A stretch of 39,857 nt of DNA from Planctomycetota bacterium. GTDB lineage: Bacteria; Planctomycetota; Phycisphaerae; Sedimentisphaerales; Anaerobacaceae. Numbering within the stretch: position 1 is the first letter of the stretch; each line of letters starts with the position of its first letter. The notes under the pieces were generated by a model. It did not search any database and had not been told where the DNA came from. It saw nothing but the letters and a program-made list of their open reading frames with translations. The stretch is from contig CP070715.1 of NCBI GenBank assembly GCA_020350405.1, forward strand, positions 2,591,841-2,631,697. Reading direction: 5' to 3'. Shown here in pieces: positions 8,394 through 16,692 of the stretch. A program made the position numbers and the translations under genes.

Positions 8394-9662
8394 TCAGCCG
8401 GGGGGCTGCTGGGGTTGCTGCTGGTCTATGACTTTTGCCGGGAGGATGACTTTGAATGTGCTGCCTTTGCCTATTTCTGACTCGATTTGGATTTCGGCAC
8501 AGTGCTGTTCTATGATTTGTTTGGCTATTGCCAGGCCCAGACCTGTGCCGAGTTTATTTTTGGAGGACTCAAAAGGCTGGAATATTTTTTCCTTGGCCTC
8601 TTCGCTGATGCCGGGTCCGTTGTCGGTTACGCTAAGCTGGACTGCGCTTTGCTCCTTGAGGTACTTGGTCTCGACTGATACAACGCCGGTTTTTTCGTCT
8701 ACTATGTCGATGGCATTCAGTATAAGGTTCGCGGCCATTTCGTGTATGCGCTCGCCATCCAGCTCGATGAGGGGAATTTGCTGGTCGATGCGGATATGTA
8801 GCTTGGTCTTTTTTTGTTTTAGTTGAGAGTTAAGCGACTCGATGGCGCCTTGTATTACAGCGTTGAATTCGCACGGCCCCAGTTCGAGGTGTCTTTCTCT
8901 GCTGAAGTCGAGCATATCGAGCATGAATTTCTTAACCCTCTCGAGGTTGGGTTTTAATATGCCCCAACTGCGTTTGACGCGATGAATCTCATTGGTCCGC
9001 AGGCCGAAATCTATGACCTCCGCGGCCCCGGAGACCAGCTGTATGATGTTCTTAACGGAATGTGAAATCTTCAAGGACACCTGTCCCGCATTTATCAGTC
9101 GCTGATTTCTATCTCTTTGCTGCTGTGCCCGGACAGCTTCCAAGGCCAGCTGTGTGTACCGGGCTACAAATCCCATGAGCTCTAAATTTTCTTCGTTCCA
9201 GTTGCACTGTTGCTGTGAGCTGTCCAGGTACATTACGCCGGCTGCTGTATGGGCTGCGTTCACTGGTGCGCACATAACTGCTTTGATATTGAATCTCTGA
9301 AGATTGGGGTCTCCCGCAAAGTCCCTGTTATTCATTGCATCGTCGAGCAAGATGGCTTTGTTGGTTTGAAGAACCTTTTCTATCACGGTATTGCTGAACG
9401 TATCGGCTGGTTCGCTTTGCTTGTCTTTGTGAACACTGGTGAAGAGTTCTAACTGGTCGGTATCATCACTTTTTAAGAGGATATACCCGTTGTCTGCGGA
9501 GAAGCGATCGGTAATGACATGGAGTGCCGTCTTTAGAGATTGCTGCTGGTTATCAACCGTCAGGTTCGACAGCGACAGAGTTTGCAGAAACTGAAGTGTC
9601 GCGTCCGCAGTTTGTCCCCGGCGAGTGCAAGTGGTCGGTAAATTGGAGCGCTCCTGTTCCAT
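8394..9662 (-). CDS. GAF-domain sensor histidine kinase
   Basis: This 422-residue soluble kinase has a GAF domain at about residues 40-180, which would bind a small ligand or a redox or light cofactor. A dimerisation/phosphoacceptor region has H201 in KISHSVKNI. The HATPase_c domain has an N box at N316 (NLILNAID), a G1 box DNGPGI (347-352) and a G2 box GTGLGLAIAK (372 onward). The histidine box lacks the usual HE-RTPL form, so it belongs to a less common HisKA-like class. No transmembrane helix is present, so sensing is cytoplasmic. The C-terminus is Gln/Pro-rich. No response regulator is adjacent; the nearest receivers are at 21348 and 23274. It is divergent from the secretion operon, with about 300 bp between, so a link to secretion control is possible but unproven. 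Confidence 0.9.
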   Translation of the reverse strand: MEQERSNLPTTCTRRGQTADATLQFLQTLSLSNLTVDNQQQSLKTALHVITDRFSADNGYILLKSDDTDQLELFTSVHKDKQSEPADTFSNTVIEKVLQTNKAILLDDAMNNRDFAGDPNLQRFNIKAVMCAPVNAAHTAAGVMYLDSSQQQCNWNEENLELMGFVARYTQLALEAVRAQQQRDRNQRLINAGQVSLKISHSVKNIIQLVSGAAEVIDFGLRTNEIHRVKRSWGILKPNLERVKKFMLDMLDFSRERHLELGPCEFNAVIQGAIESLNSQLKQKKTKLHIRIDQQIPLIELDGERIHEMAANLILNAIDIVDEKTGVVSVETKYLKEQSAVQLSVTDNGPGISEEAKEKIFQPFESSKNKLGTGLGLAIAKQIIEQHCAEIQIESEIGKGSTFKVILPAKVIDQQQPQQPPG

Positions 9663-9970
9663 AGTGCTTACAGTCTGCTTAAGTTTAGGTTACCTTCGGC
9701 AACCAATCCTGCCAGCAAATTTGGGATCTCTGTTTATAGTAAAATATCGTGTCCTGATTGTTATCGAGTGTTTCAAGTGCGGACTTAACTGGTCTTTACC
9801 TTATTTTATGCCATTTGGGCACCGAAGACGGCTGTTTATGTATTATCGGCCTTTTTGCTTATGCGAGTCTTGTTCAAGGGGCTGCTTGTTTGCATCGGTT
9901 AAGTTAACTCGCCCAGATGCCGATACGAGTGCCAAAAATGCAGTTTGGCTTTTTGGGGACAGTTCCTTTA

Positions 9971-11671
9971 ATGCAGGATGATGATAATATACTCTCATTT
10001 CTTGCCAAGGAAAACATCCTCGGTGAGGATGTTCTGCAAGGTGTAGTCGAGAAGCGGCAAGATACCGGACGGAGCGTAATCGACATACTCAAAGGGGATG
10101 AGCTTGTCGGTGAAGATGCGCTTAACAAAATCATTTTGTTCAGTAGCGGAATCGAGTTTGTAACGCTTTCCCCGGAGATGGTAGATCCGATGGCGGCGCA
10201 GATGGTTTCTTACGAGACCGTCAACAAGCATAATCTGATTCCCGTCAGGAAGGACGGTAACAAACTTTACGTTGCGATGGCATCTCCTCTGAATTTAGCG
10301 GTTCGTGACCAGATTGAAGCGAAGACGGGCTGCCAGGTTGTGCCGCTTTATGCGACCGGCAGCGCGATAAGACAAACGATAATGTATCACTTCAATGTTG
10401 GCAACGTCACCCGGCAGGACATAGTTTCGCTGCGACTGAAGCAATCGCCGTCTGAGAGGTCACCTGAGGCCAGGGGAAAATTTAAATCGTCAAATGTTGC
10501 CGATGCCCCCGTTACAAGGCTTGTCTCTTCAATAATCAACGGTGCTATAGACGCCAGAGCCAGCGACATTCATATTGAGCCGCAGGAGTATGATGTCAGG
10601 GTGCGCTACAGGGTCGACGGTATTCTGCATGACGCGATAGAGATTCCCTCTTCAGTTCAGCAGGGAGTCATCTCGCATATTAAAATCCTTACGGATATGG
10701 ATATCTCAGAGCACAGGATGCCGCAGGATGGGCATCTGACTGTGCAGTTTCATGGTAAAGAATACGACTTGAGGGTATCGTCACTTCCGTCTGTGGGGGG
10801 AGAAAAGATAGTCATGAGAATTCTGGACAAGAGTGCAGGACTCTGGGCCTTTGACGATATAGTCACTTCAGGCGCCGATAACAAAAAACTCAAAGAGCTG
10901 ATAAGCAATCCGTACGGAATGATATTGCTAACCGGTCCCACGGGCAGCGGCAAAACCACTACGCTATATTCAGTTTTGCAGAGTTTAAACAGCCCGGAGA
11001 AAAATATTGTCACGGTTGAGGACCCCGTCGAGTATCGCCTGAACGGGGTCACGCAGGTTCAGGTAAATCCGGTTGCGGGGATGACCTTTGCCAACGGGCT
11101 GCGAAGTATAGTAAGGCAGGACCCCGACATTATTTTTGTGGGTGAAATTCGAGACCTTGAGACGGCAGAAATCGCGATAAGCGCGGCTCTGACGGGCCAT
11201 CTTGTTCTTAGCACGCTGCACACAAATGACGCCGTCGGCGCGGTGTCACGTCTGGTCAACCTTGGGATACAGCCATTTTTGGTTGCTTCCGCACTGTTGG
11301 GAGCTGTGGCCCAAAGGCTTGTGCGGACCTGCTGTGACAAGTGCAAAGAGACGTACGAACCGTCACAGGAAGAACTTAAGATTTTGCGGGACCTGCCAAA
11401 TAAGAACCAAGACATTAAACTTCGCCGCTGCAAGGGGTGTAACACCTGCTATCATACGGGTTATTACGGAAGAAAGGCCATCTATGAGATACTGAGCATC
11501 ACGCCTGAAATAAGGAGGATGATTGTTGCAGGCTGCGGTGACGATGAAATCAGGACACAGGCGGGCAAGGAAGGAATGAGGACTTTGAGGGAAAGCGGCG
11601 TGGAGGAAGTACTCGCCGGTGCCACGACGCTCGAGGAACTACCTCGCGTCGTGGATATGGAGCAGAGATAA
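9971..11671 (+). CDS. gspE: Type II secretion/type IV pilus assembly ATPase GspE (PilB-like)
   Basis: This hexameric cytoplasmic ATPase powers pseudopilus assembly. The 566-residue form starts at the ATG at 9971, whose MQDDDNILSFL start resembles family N-termini and which has GGGGA upstream; the frame stays open to an ATG at 9917. The N-terminal T2SSE_N-like domain covers about 1-150. Walker A is GPTGSGKT at 322-329, the Asp box region is RYRVDGILHD, Walker B is DPDIIFVGEIRD (E392) and the His box is GHLVLSTLHTNDA. A tetracysteine-type metal site is visible as C454, C455 and C458 plus C487, C490 and C493; this insert is typical of GspE. It is the first gene of the operon, and its stop overlaps the gspF start (TAATG). 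Length and motifs are complete. Confidence 0.96.
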   Translation: MQDDDNILSFLAKENILGEDVLQGVVEKRQDTGRSVIDILKGDELVGEDALNKIILFSSGIEFVTLSPEMVDPMAAQMVSYETVNKHNLIPVRKDGNKLYVAMASPLNLAVRDQIEAKTGCQVVPLYATGSAIRQTIMYHFNVGNVTRQDIVSLRLKQSPSERSPEARGKFKSSNVADAPVTRLVSSIINGAIDARASDIHIEPQEYDVRVRYRVDGILHDAIEIPSSVQQGVISHIKILTDMDISEHRMPQDGHLTVQFHGKEYDLRVSSLPSVGGEKIVMRILDKSAGLWAFDDIVTSGADNKKLKELISNPYGMILLTGPTGSGKTTTLYSVLQSLNSPEKNIVTVEDPVEYRLNGVTQVQVNPVAGMTFANGLRSIVRQDPDIIFVGEIRDLETAEIAISAALTGHLVLSTLHTNDAVGAVSRLVNLGIQPFLVASALLGAVAQRLVRTCCDKCKETYEPSQEELKILRDLPNKNQDIKLRRCKGCNTCYHTGYYGRKAIYEILSITPEIRRMIVAGCGDDEIRTQAGKEGMRTLRESGVEEVLAGATTLEELPRVVDMEQR

Positions 11672-12867
11672 TGGCGGTGTTTGAATACAAAGCAAGGGAT
11701 GAGGAGGGAAACATATTTTCGGGGGTGTACAACGACATTGATAGCCTTGCTGCGCTGCGGGAGGAGCTGGGAAGACTGGGCTACGCTCTTGTCAAAGCTC
11801 GCCGCAAAAAGGCCTTGCGCGGCGACAAGCGCAAGATTAAGCGGAGCGAGGTTGTCAGCTTTGCCCACCGATTCGCCGGTATGTGCTCTGCCGGGTTGTC
11901 GATAGACAGATGCTTACAGGTTTTGGAGGAACAAACGGAAAATCCGCCGCTAAGAGGCAGAATCGCCGATGTCAGACAGCATGTTGAGACCGGTTCAACC
12001 CTAAGGGAAGCTTTTGGCAAATACAAGGACGTATTTTCTGATTTCTTTCTGGGCATGGTTGAGGCGGGCGAGTCCGGAGGCAAACTGTCGCACACACTGG
12101 AGCTGGCCGCGGTCTATATGGAGAAACAGAATGATTTGCGGAGGCAGGTAAAATCAGCTTTCGCGTATCCGGTTGTCGTCGGCGTTATGTGCCTTCTGAT
12201 TGTAATCTACCTAATCATATTTGTTATTCCGGTATTTTCCAAGGTATACCAGCAGCTGCATGTTAACCTGCCCGGTCCGACACAGGCCCTGTTAAGTCTT
12301 AGTGTGTTGTTCAGGGAATGCTGGATGTTTCTTTTGGTTATGGCTTTTGGGTGTGTAATATTGGGGCGCAAACTTTCGAAGAATCCCAGAATATGTGTGA
12401 GGTGGGATGCTTTCAAGCTTGATATGCCCGTTTTCGGAAAACTCAACAAGATGTTGGTACTGTCACGTTTCATTCGAACTTTTGCAATGCTGGCTTCGGC
12501 AGGCGTTTCGTATATTGACTCCCTTGAGATTGCAGGCGTGGTCGCGAATAACCACACAGTCAAGAACATCGGCGCCAAGCTGCAGGAAAGACTCGAGACG
12601 GGAAGCACAGTTACCGAGGCGATGGGTGACCATGAGATTTTCCCGCCAATGGTTATACAGCTTGCCTCTGCGGGGGAGGAGGCGGGGGTGCTGCCTGAGA
12701 TGCTCAACAAAGGGGTGGATTTTCTGGACAAGGATATAGGCAGAAGCATCAACGCCTTGCTTGTGAAGCTTGAACCGACACTGACGCTTGTTATGGGTAC
12801 GGTAGTCGGCTTTATCCTGGTGGGCGTGTATCTGCCTCTATTTGACTATATGGCTCATCTGAAATGA
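11671..12867 (+). CDS. gspF: Inner-membrane platform protein GspF (PilC-like)
   Basis: The start ATG overlaps the gspE stop by one base, indicating translational coupling. The 398-residue product has two T2SSF domains (about 65-190 and 268-390), each with the family pattern FAHRFAGMCSAGLSI and FIRTFAMLASAGVSY. There are three membrane segments (around 170-190, 215-235 and 365-390) and the conserved AGE motifs (EAGESGGKL, SAGEEAGVLPEML). GspF anchors the ATPase to the membrane and organises pseudopilin addition. The length is normal for the family. A 4-base ATGA overlap at its stop could start a tiny downstream reading frame, described separately. Confidence 0.96.
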   Translation: MAVFEYKARDEEGNIFSGVYNDIDSLAALREELGRLGYALVKARRKKALRGDKRKIKRSEVVSFAHRFAGMCSAGLSIDRCLQVLEEQTENPPLRGRIADVRQHVETGSTLREAFGKYKDVFSDFFLGMVEAGESGGKLSHTLELAAVYMEKQNDLRRQVKSAFAYPVVVGVMCLLIVIYLIIFVIPVFSKVYQQLHVNLPGPTQALLSLSVLFRECWMFLLVMAFGCVILGRKLSKNPRICVRWDAFKLDMPVFGKLNKMLVLSRFIRTFAMLASAGVSYIDSLEIAGVVANNHTVKNIGAKLQERLETGSTVTEAMGDHEIFPPMVIQLASAGEEAGVLPEMLNKGVDFLDKDIGRSINALLVKLEPTLTLVMGTVVGFILVGVYLPLFDYMAHLK

Positions 12868-13266
12868 CTTCCGAAGGGCAGAAGCGTCATTTATCGGAAC
12901 TAAAGGACAAGAGCAAGTTAGCGCTGATTAAAGGATTTACCTTACGGCCATGGAAAATATTGACATTTTTTTTTGTTATTTTGAAAAATGGGGTATATTT
13001 TATGTATAGGGTGGGTAGTTAGGGTGCCAGTCGGAGATGTTCCAAGTGCGTTGTTTGAACTGCTTTTAAGAAAAACCAATGGGGACAGATGAGCAAAGTA
13101 GCTTATGTTGTCCCGCGCAGGGACTTTTCGGACTTTTGTTTAAGATGTGCAAAGGAAAGAATAAAAAGTACTTATCGGAACTAAAAAAAGAAAAGTGACT
13201 CGTTAATTATGTCGATAACTGGTTTTGGGTTTTGAGAATTTAACTCTTTATCGAGAGGAACTTAAG
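12868..13266 (+). other. Gap between gspF and gspG with two tiny reading frames sharing a 14-bp repeat
   Basis: About 400 bp. TTATCGGAACTAAA occurs exactly at 12891-12904 and 13172-13185. Both copies fall in the same phase of two small open frames. The first (12864-13022, 52 codons) has an ATGA overlap with the gspF stop and encodes HLSELK. The second (13079-13198, 39 codons) encodes YLSELKKEK at its end. Neither has a family match that I recognise or a good ribosome site, so they may be chance. The AT-rich stretch 12955-13010 could hold a promoter for gspG, but no well-spaced pair of boxes is obvious. Confidence 0.35.
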
Positions 13267-13584
13267 ATGGTGAGAAAAAAGAAAGGTTTCACGCTTGTTG
13301 AGCTGCTGATTGTGGTGTTGATTCTGGCGGCGCTGGCGGCGATTGCGGTCCCGAGAATAGGCGCGAGCGCGTCGAATGCCAAGCGAAAGGCCTGTGATAC
13401 AAACATTGATATTATGAATGGCCAGATCGAGCTGTACACAGCCAATGAGGGCTCGCCTCCTGCGGTGCTAGGGGACGTTACCAACGACCCAAACTATTTC
13501 CCGGATGGTGCTCCAGTGTGCCCCTTTGACGCCAGCGCGTATGTTCTGGGTGCCAACGGGCACGTTACGGCGCATGCCCACTAA
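13267..13584 (+). CDS. gspG: Major pseudopilin GspG-like protein
   Basis: The ATG at 13267 follows GAGAGG by 8 bases; upstream in-frame codons are not needed. This 105-residue prepilin has the leader MVRKKKG and the processing site G^FTLVELL with Glu at +5. A hydrophobic helix (IVVLILAALAAIAVP) and a small globular domain ending in PVCPFDASAYVLG follow, with the disulfide-type Cys pair usual for GspG-like pseudopilins. It forms the shaft of the pseudopilus. It is followed by an operon-internal terminator, which would allow the major subunit to be made in excess over the minor ones. The prepilin peptidase needed to process it is not in the window. Confidence 0.93.
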   Translation: MVRKKKGFTLVELLIVVLILAALAAIAVPRIGASASNAKRKACDTNIDIMNGQIELYTANEGSPPAVLGDVTNDPNYFPDGAPVCPFDASAYVLGANGHVTAHAH

Positions 13585-13692
13585 TAGAGGTGTTGGTTTT
13601 TATAGAGGCTGTGCGCAGTGTTTTTCGTAGAGACTGTGCAAAGTCCTTATCTGCAGGGAGGCGCGTGATTTTCGTGGAATGAAGTAAATCAA
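13585..13692 (+). repeat. Short imperfect repeats after gspG
   Basis: TAGAGGCTGTGCGCAGTG (13603-13620) and TAGAGACTGTGCAAAGTC (13628-13645) are 25 bp apart, with a weaker third copy starting TAGAGGTGTTGG at 13585. They lie between the gspG stop and the terminator. They may be 3'-UTR structure or simple duplication. Confidence 0.5.
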
Positions 13693-13727
13693 GGATGGTC
13701 ACTGCATTTTGGTGGCCATCCTTTTTG
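13693..13727 (+). terminator. Intra-operon Rho-independent terminator
   Basis: GGATGGTCAC (13693-13702) pairs with GTGGCCATCC (13712-13721), a 10-bp stem with one G-U pair, and TTTTTG follows. It sits between the major pseudopilin gene and the minor pseudopilin genes, only 22 bp before the next start. Confidence 0.8.
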
Positions 13728-13749
13728 TGTATTGAAGGCGGTAGCTACG

Positions 13750-14205
13750 ATGAGGCATAGAAGGGCATTTAGCTTAGCCGAGCTGGTTCTGATTGTTCTG
13801 ATTCTGGCTGTAATGGCAGTCGTTGCGGTGCCAAAGATGCAGTTTGCCACCTTGCGGCGGCAGAAGGCCGACGCGGCGGCGAGGAAGATTGCGACCGATT
13901 TGAAGCTGACCCGCCGACTGGCTGTCTGCAATGCTGCTGTAAACGTAGACGGTTACGGCCTGTGGATGCAAGGCGGCCCGCCGTATACGCAGTACAGGAT
14001 AAGGAACCTTGCAACAATGGAATCAATAGACTTACGGGACATTGACCCAGACGTTTCCTGCACGGGCGGCAGTAGGTTCGAGTTCGGGCCCTTGGGTAAT
14101 CTGTTGGCCGGAAGCGACAGCCTGCTGACAGTCTCGGCTGAGGGCACAAGTTTTACCATAACCGTCGTTTCCGCAACCGGTGCGGTAAAGTGTATTGATA
14201 ACTGA
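13750..14205 (+). CDS. gspH: Minor pseudopilin, GspH/FimT-like
   Basis: The ATG at 13750 has GAAGG upstream; a TTG at 13732 in frame is less likely and lies only 5 bp after the terminator T-run. The 151-residue product has the leader MRHRRA and the processing site A^FSLAELV with Glu at +5. It continues with a long hydrophobic helix and a globular domain (QKADAAARKIATDLKLTRRLAV) that resembles the GspH/FimT family. The Ala before the cleavage site, instead of the usual Gly, is tolerated in known prepilins. It probably belongs to the pseudopilus tip. The assignment to H rests on position and on the helix-following region, so it is tentative. Confidence 0.8.
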   Translation: MRHRRAFSLAELVLIVLILAVMAVVAVPKMQFATLRRQKADAAARKIATDLKLTRRLAVCNAAVNVDGYGLWMQGGPPYTQYRIRNLATMESIDLRDIDPDVSCTGGSRFEFGPLGNLLAGSDSLLTVSAEGTSFTITVVSATGAVKCIDN

Positions 14206-14207
14206 TT

Positions 14208-14612
14208 ATGGTTGCAAAAGCCGTAAAAAGCAAAGCGCATAAAGGATTTACCCTTACGGAGGTCCTGGTGGCGGCGATGCTGCTGACCCTCGTGATGGTT
14301 CCGATTCTTAAGGGCCTGACCAGTGCGCACTCGCTGGATATCAAGATTGAGCGCAGGATGCGGAGTTTGACACTCGCCGAAGCCAAACTCGAGGACATCA
14401 GAGGCAGGTCAATCTACAACTACGGTCTTGATTTTAATGACCCATCGTCGTCCATAGACGGTGCGTATCTTTGCAGGGTGGTTGATACGTCTGCCGGGGT
14501 GGATTTGCGGTCGATTTTGGTTTCCGTAGGCTATGACGAAAACGGCAACGGTGCGCTGGAGGGCGGTGAAGTGGAGGTCACTCTCAAGACGCTTGTCGCT
14601 AAAAGGTGGTAG
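14208..14612 (+). CDS. gspI: Minor pseudopilin, GspI/PilV-like
   Basis: It starts 2 bp after the previous stop. The 134-residue protein has a basic leader (MVAKAVKSKAHKG) and the processing site G^FTLTEVLVA with Glu at +5. The hydrophobic helix and the sequence LTLAEAKLEDIRG, which is like the AMTLAENKLEEL region of GspI/PilV proteins, follow. A Ca-binding-like Asp/Asn loop (YDENGNGALEGGE) lies near the C-terminus. The product would pair with the H-, J- and K-like proteins at the pseudopilus tip. Family membership is clear; the precise letter is inferred from order. Confidence 0.8.
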   Translation: MVAKAVKSKAHKGFTLTEVLVAAMLLTLVMVPILKGLTSAHSLDIKIERRMRSLTLAEAKLEDIRGRSIYNYGLDFNDPSSSIDGAYLCRVVDTSAGVDLRSILVSVGYDENGNGALEGGEVEVTLKTLVAKRW

Positions 14613-14710
14613 CGTTGTGGGGCGTGATGAATTTTGTTTTAGCTCTCTGTGATTTTTTGTGCTTAAAGGCGGACAGGGGTATTGGTGGTTGTGTAAGGAG
14701 AGAGCTTGCG

Positions 14711-16372
14711 GTGTATTGGCAAAAAAGAAACAGGGAACGGTTTGGGATGACGCTTGTTGAGATACTGGTGGCGATGGCTATCATAGTAATAGTTTTTGCC
14801 GCTATTGTGCCTCAGATACGGGCCATTCAGAACAGCTGGGGTTCAAAGAGGAAGACGGTTGAAGCCATCCAGAACGGCCGGGTGTTGATGGACCATGTTA
14901 CCTTTAATTTAACACAGGCCAACAAGGTAACAGCCGTAAGTGACTCTACCGAGATAACCGGCTACATCGAGTTCGAGGACAATGACAGCAATACGATGCG
15001 ATACGAAGTCGGCGCGGGCAATCTTGTCCAGTTCGGCCCTGTGGGCAGTCTTTCGGAATTAGCCGGGCCGGTAAGTCAACTGCAATTTGCCTGTTACGAT
15101 GCCTGCGACCTGGATACGCCTATAACAGACGTAAATCAGATTCGCAGCGTGAAGGTCCAATCGACATTTACCAACGCGGCTGCCTTGGGCAGGGACCAGG
15201 GCTTTACCGCCCAGGCATACCTGCGTACCAATGCGTTAGGTGCCGGTGCCGGTGAGACTGTAACGGAAGAGCCGGGCGCCGAGTTTGAATTCGATATAGG
15301 TAACGGGCAGAATCCCGTATTGTCCCGGATAGACGCCGGCCATCATCTCTGCGTTTACAAAGGATTCGGAGGAGCCGCCGGGAAGGGCCAGGCAGTGGTT
15401 TTAATCGTAGATACTGGTAACTGGACGATTAGTGCGGGACCGGCATTTACTTTCGACACAAAGGGCTGTGGGGGACCGGATCTGAAGCGTATCGACGCCA
15501 TAAATTATCTCTGTGTTTATCAAGGCGACAAACAGGATGGCTATGCCGTAATACTGACCGTCAATCCTGCCACGTGGACCGTTAGTATGGGAACACCTCT
15601 TGAGTTTGACACACAGGATTGCGGTGGCCCTCGTCTTAGTCAGATAGACTCAGATGATTATCTTTGTGTCTACAGTGGACGCGACGGCGACGGCTTTGCG
15701 GTTGTTTTAACGGTGGATACTGTGACAGGAACAGTCACCAACGGGGCGGCCTTTGAATTTGATACAGATGATTTTGGCTCTGGTACCGTTTCTAACATAG
15801 ACGGTGTTCATCATCTTTGTGCGTATGGGAAGATGAGTTCCGGCGGCTGGGCTGTTGTTCTTACCGCGGATGCCGTTACCAAGACCGTTACGCAGGAAGG
15901 AACAGCCTTTCAGTTTGACATCCAGCAGGCCATGCAGAATGAGCTGTACAGGATAGATGAGAATCACCACCTCTGCGGCTACAGGGGCTGGGGAGAATCA
16001 GGTCAGGCTTTCATAATGACCGTAGATACCAGTACGTGGGCCATCGGAAAAGGAGCCACGATACTATATGACACGTCTGCCAAACCTCAGAGTGAACACC
16101 CTGCTTTCGCATGGATAACCGGGGACGATTATCTGCTTGCATATACAGGTACTCTTCAAAGCGAAAGTGATATAGGTAAGGCCGTGGTGTTAACTGTGGA
16201 CACACAGACGGACTCCGTTACCACAGGCACCGGCCTTGTCCATGACGACAAGGAGGGAATGGCTCCTGATTTATCGAAGGTGGATGATTCGCATTTCCTC
16301 TGTGCTTACGAAGGCGAAAGGGACGACGGCTTCGCGACCATATTGACGATTGGTGCGCCGATACGGCCGTGA
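14711..16372 (+). CDS. GspJ-like pseudopilin fused to seven beta repeats (possible beta-propeller)
   Basis: The start is the GTG at 14711, 10 bases after AAGGAG; the open frame reaches back into the previous gene but that would bury the prepilin leader. The 553-residue product has the leader VYWQKRNRERFG and the site G^MTLVEILVAM. A helix and a GspJ/PulJ-like domain follow to about residue 185 (AIQNGRVLMDHVTFNLTQANKV). Residues 191-553 are seven consecutive repeats of about 51-58 residues with the pattern F-FDT-(loop)-L-ID--HHLCVY-G---G-AVVLTVD--T-TV--G. Repeats start at 15281, 15446, 15599, 15752, 15908, 16061 and 16235. Ordinary GspJ is about 200 residues, so the repeats are an added domain. 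Seven units of this size suggest a seven-bladed beta-propeller at the pseudopilus tip, as inference. Confidence 0.85.
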   Translation: MYWQKRNRERFGMTLVEILVAMAIIVIVFAAIVPQIRAIQNSWGSKRKTVEAIQNGRVLMDHVTFNLTQANKVTAVSDSTEITGYIEFEDNDSNTMRYEVGAGNLVQFGPVGSLSELAGPVSQLQFACYDACDLDTPITDVNQIRSVKVQSTFTNAAALGRDQGFTAQAYLRTNALGAGAGETVTEEPGAEFEFDIGNGQNPVLSRIDAGHHLCVYKGFGGAAGKGQAVVLIVDTGNWTISAGPAFTFDTKGCGGPDLKRIDAINYLCVYQGDKQDGYAVILTVNPATWTVSMGTPLEFDTQDCGGPRLSQIDSDDYLCVYSGRDGDGFAVVLTVDTVTGTVTNGAAFEFDTDDFGSGTVSNIDGVHHLCAYGKMSSGGWAVVLTADAVTKTVTQEGTAFQFDIQQAMQNELYRIDENHHLCGYRGWGESGQAFIMTVDTSTWAIGKGATILYDTSAKPQSEHPAFAWITGDDYLLAYTGTLQSESDIGKAVVLTVDTQTDSVTTGTGLVHDDKEGMAPDLSKVDDSHFLCAYEGERDDGFATILTIGAPIRP

Positions 16373-16692
16373 GATTTTCGGGAAGGCGGATGGTGTTTTT
16401 TAGGAGATTCATCGGCGGAACTTTCTTTGGGTTATGGGACGGGGGAGTCTGGGTGCTTTCGCCAGCGCGGTTTATATGTTTTGGGCCCGATAAGAGTAAG
16501 TTTAGCCGGCAGCGGGTCTGATTTTATGCGAAGTTCTTTTAAAAACCCGTTTAGCGCAAAATACTTGAGTTATTAGGCAACTCGGCCTCTATGGTGAACG
16601 ATATTATCAATATCGTAGCTGCCGGGATATGGTGATGATACAGGGGGAACCAGGTGGAGTATCGGAAAACTGATAGCAGGCGAGGAAAGCCG
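16373..16692 (+). other. Intergenic region with a 19-bp palindrome
   Basis: About 320 bp separate the J-like and K-like genes in an otherwise tight operon. ACGATATT-ATC-AATATCGT (16598-16616) is a perfect inverted repeat, an operator-like site, 76 bp before the next start. A 43-codon frame (16390-16521) has no recognisable feature. No terminator is seen. Confidence 0.5.

Noticed and set aside
12960-12965. TTGACA as -35 box of a gspG promoter
   Set aside because: No acceptable -10 box lies 16-18 bp downstream; the nearest TATATT is 28 bp away. The bases also lie inside the small open frame.
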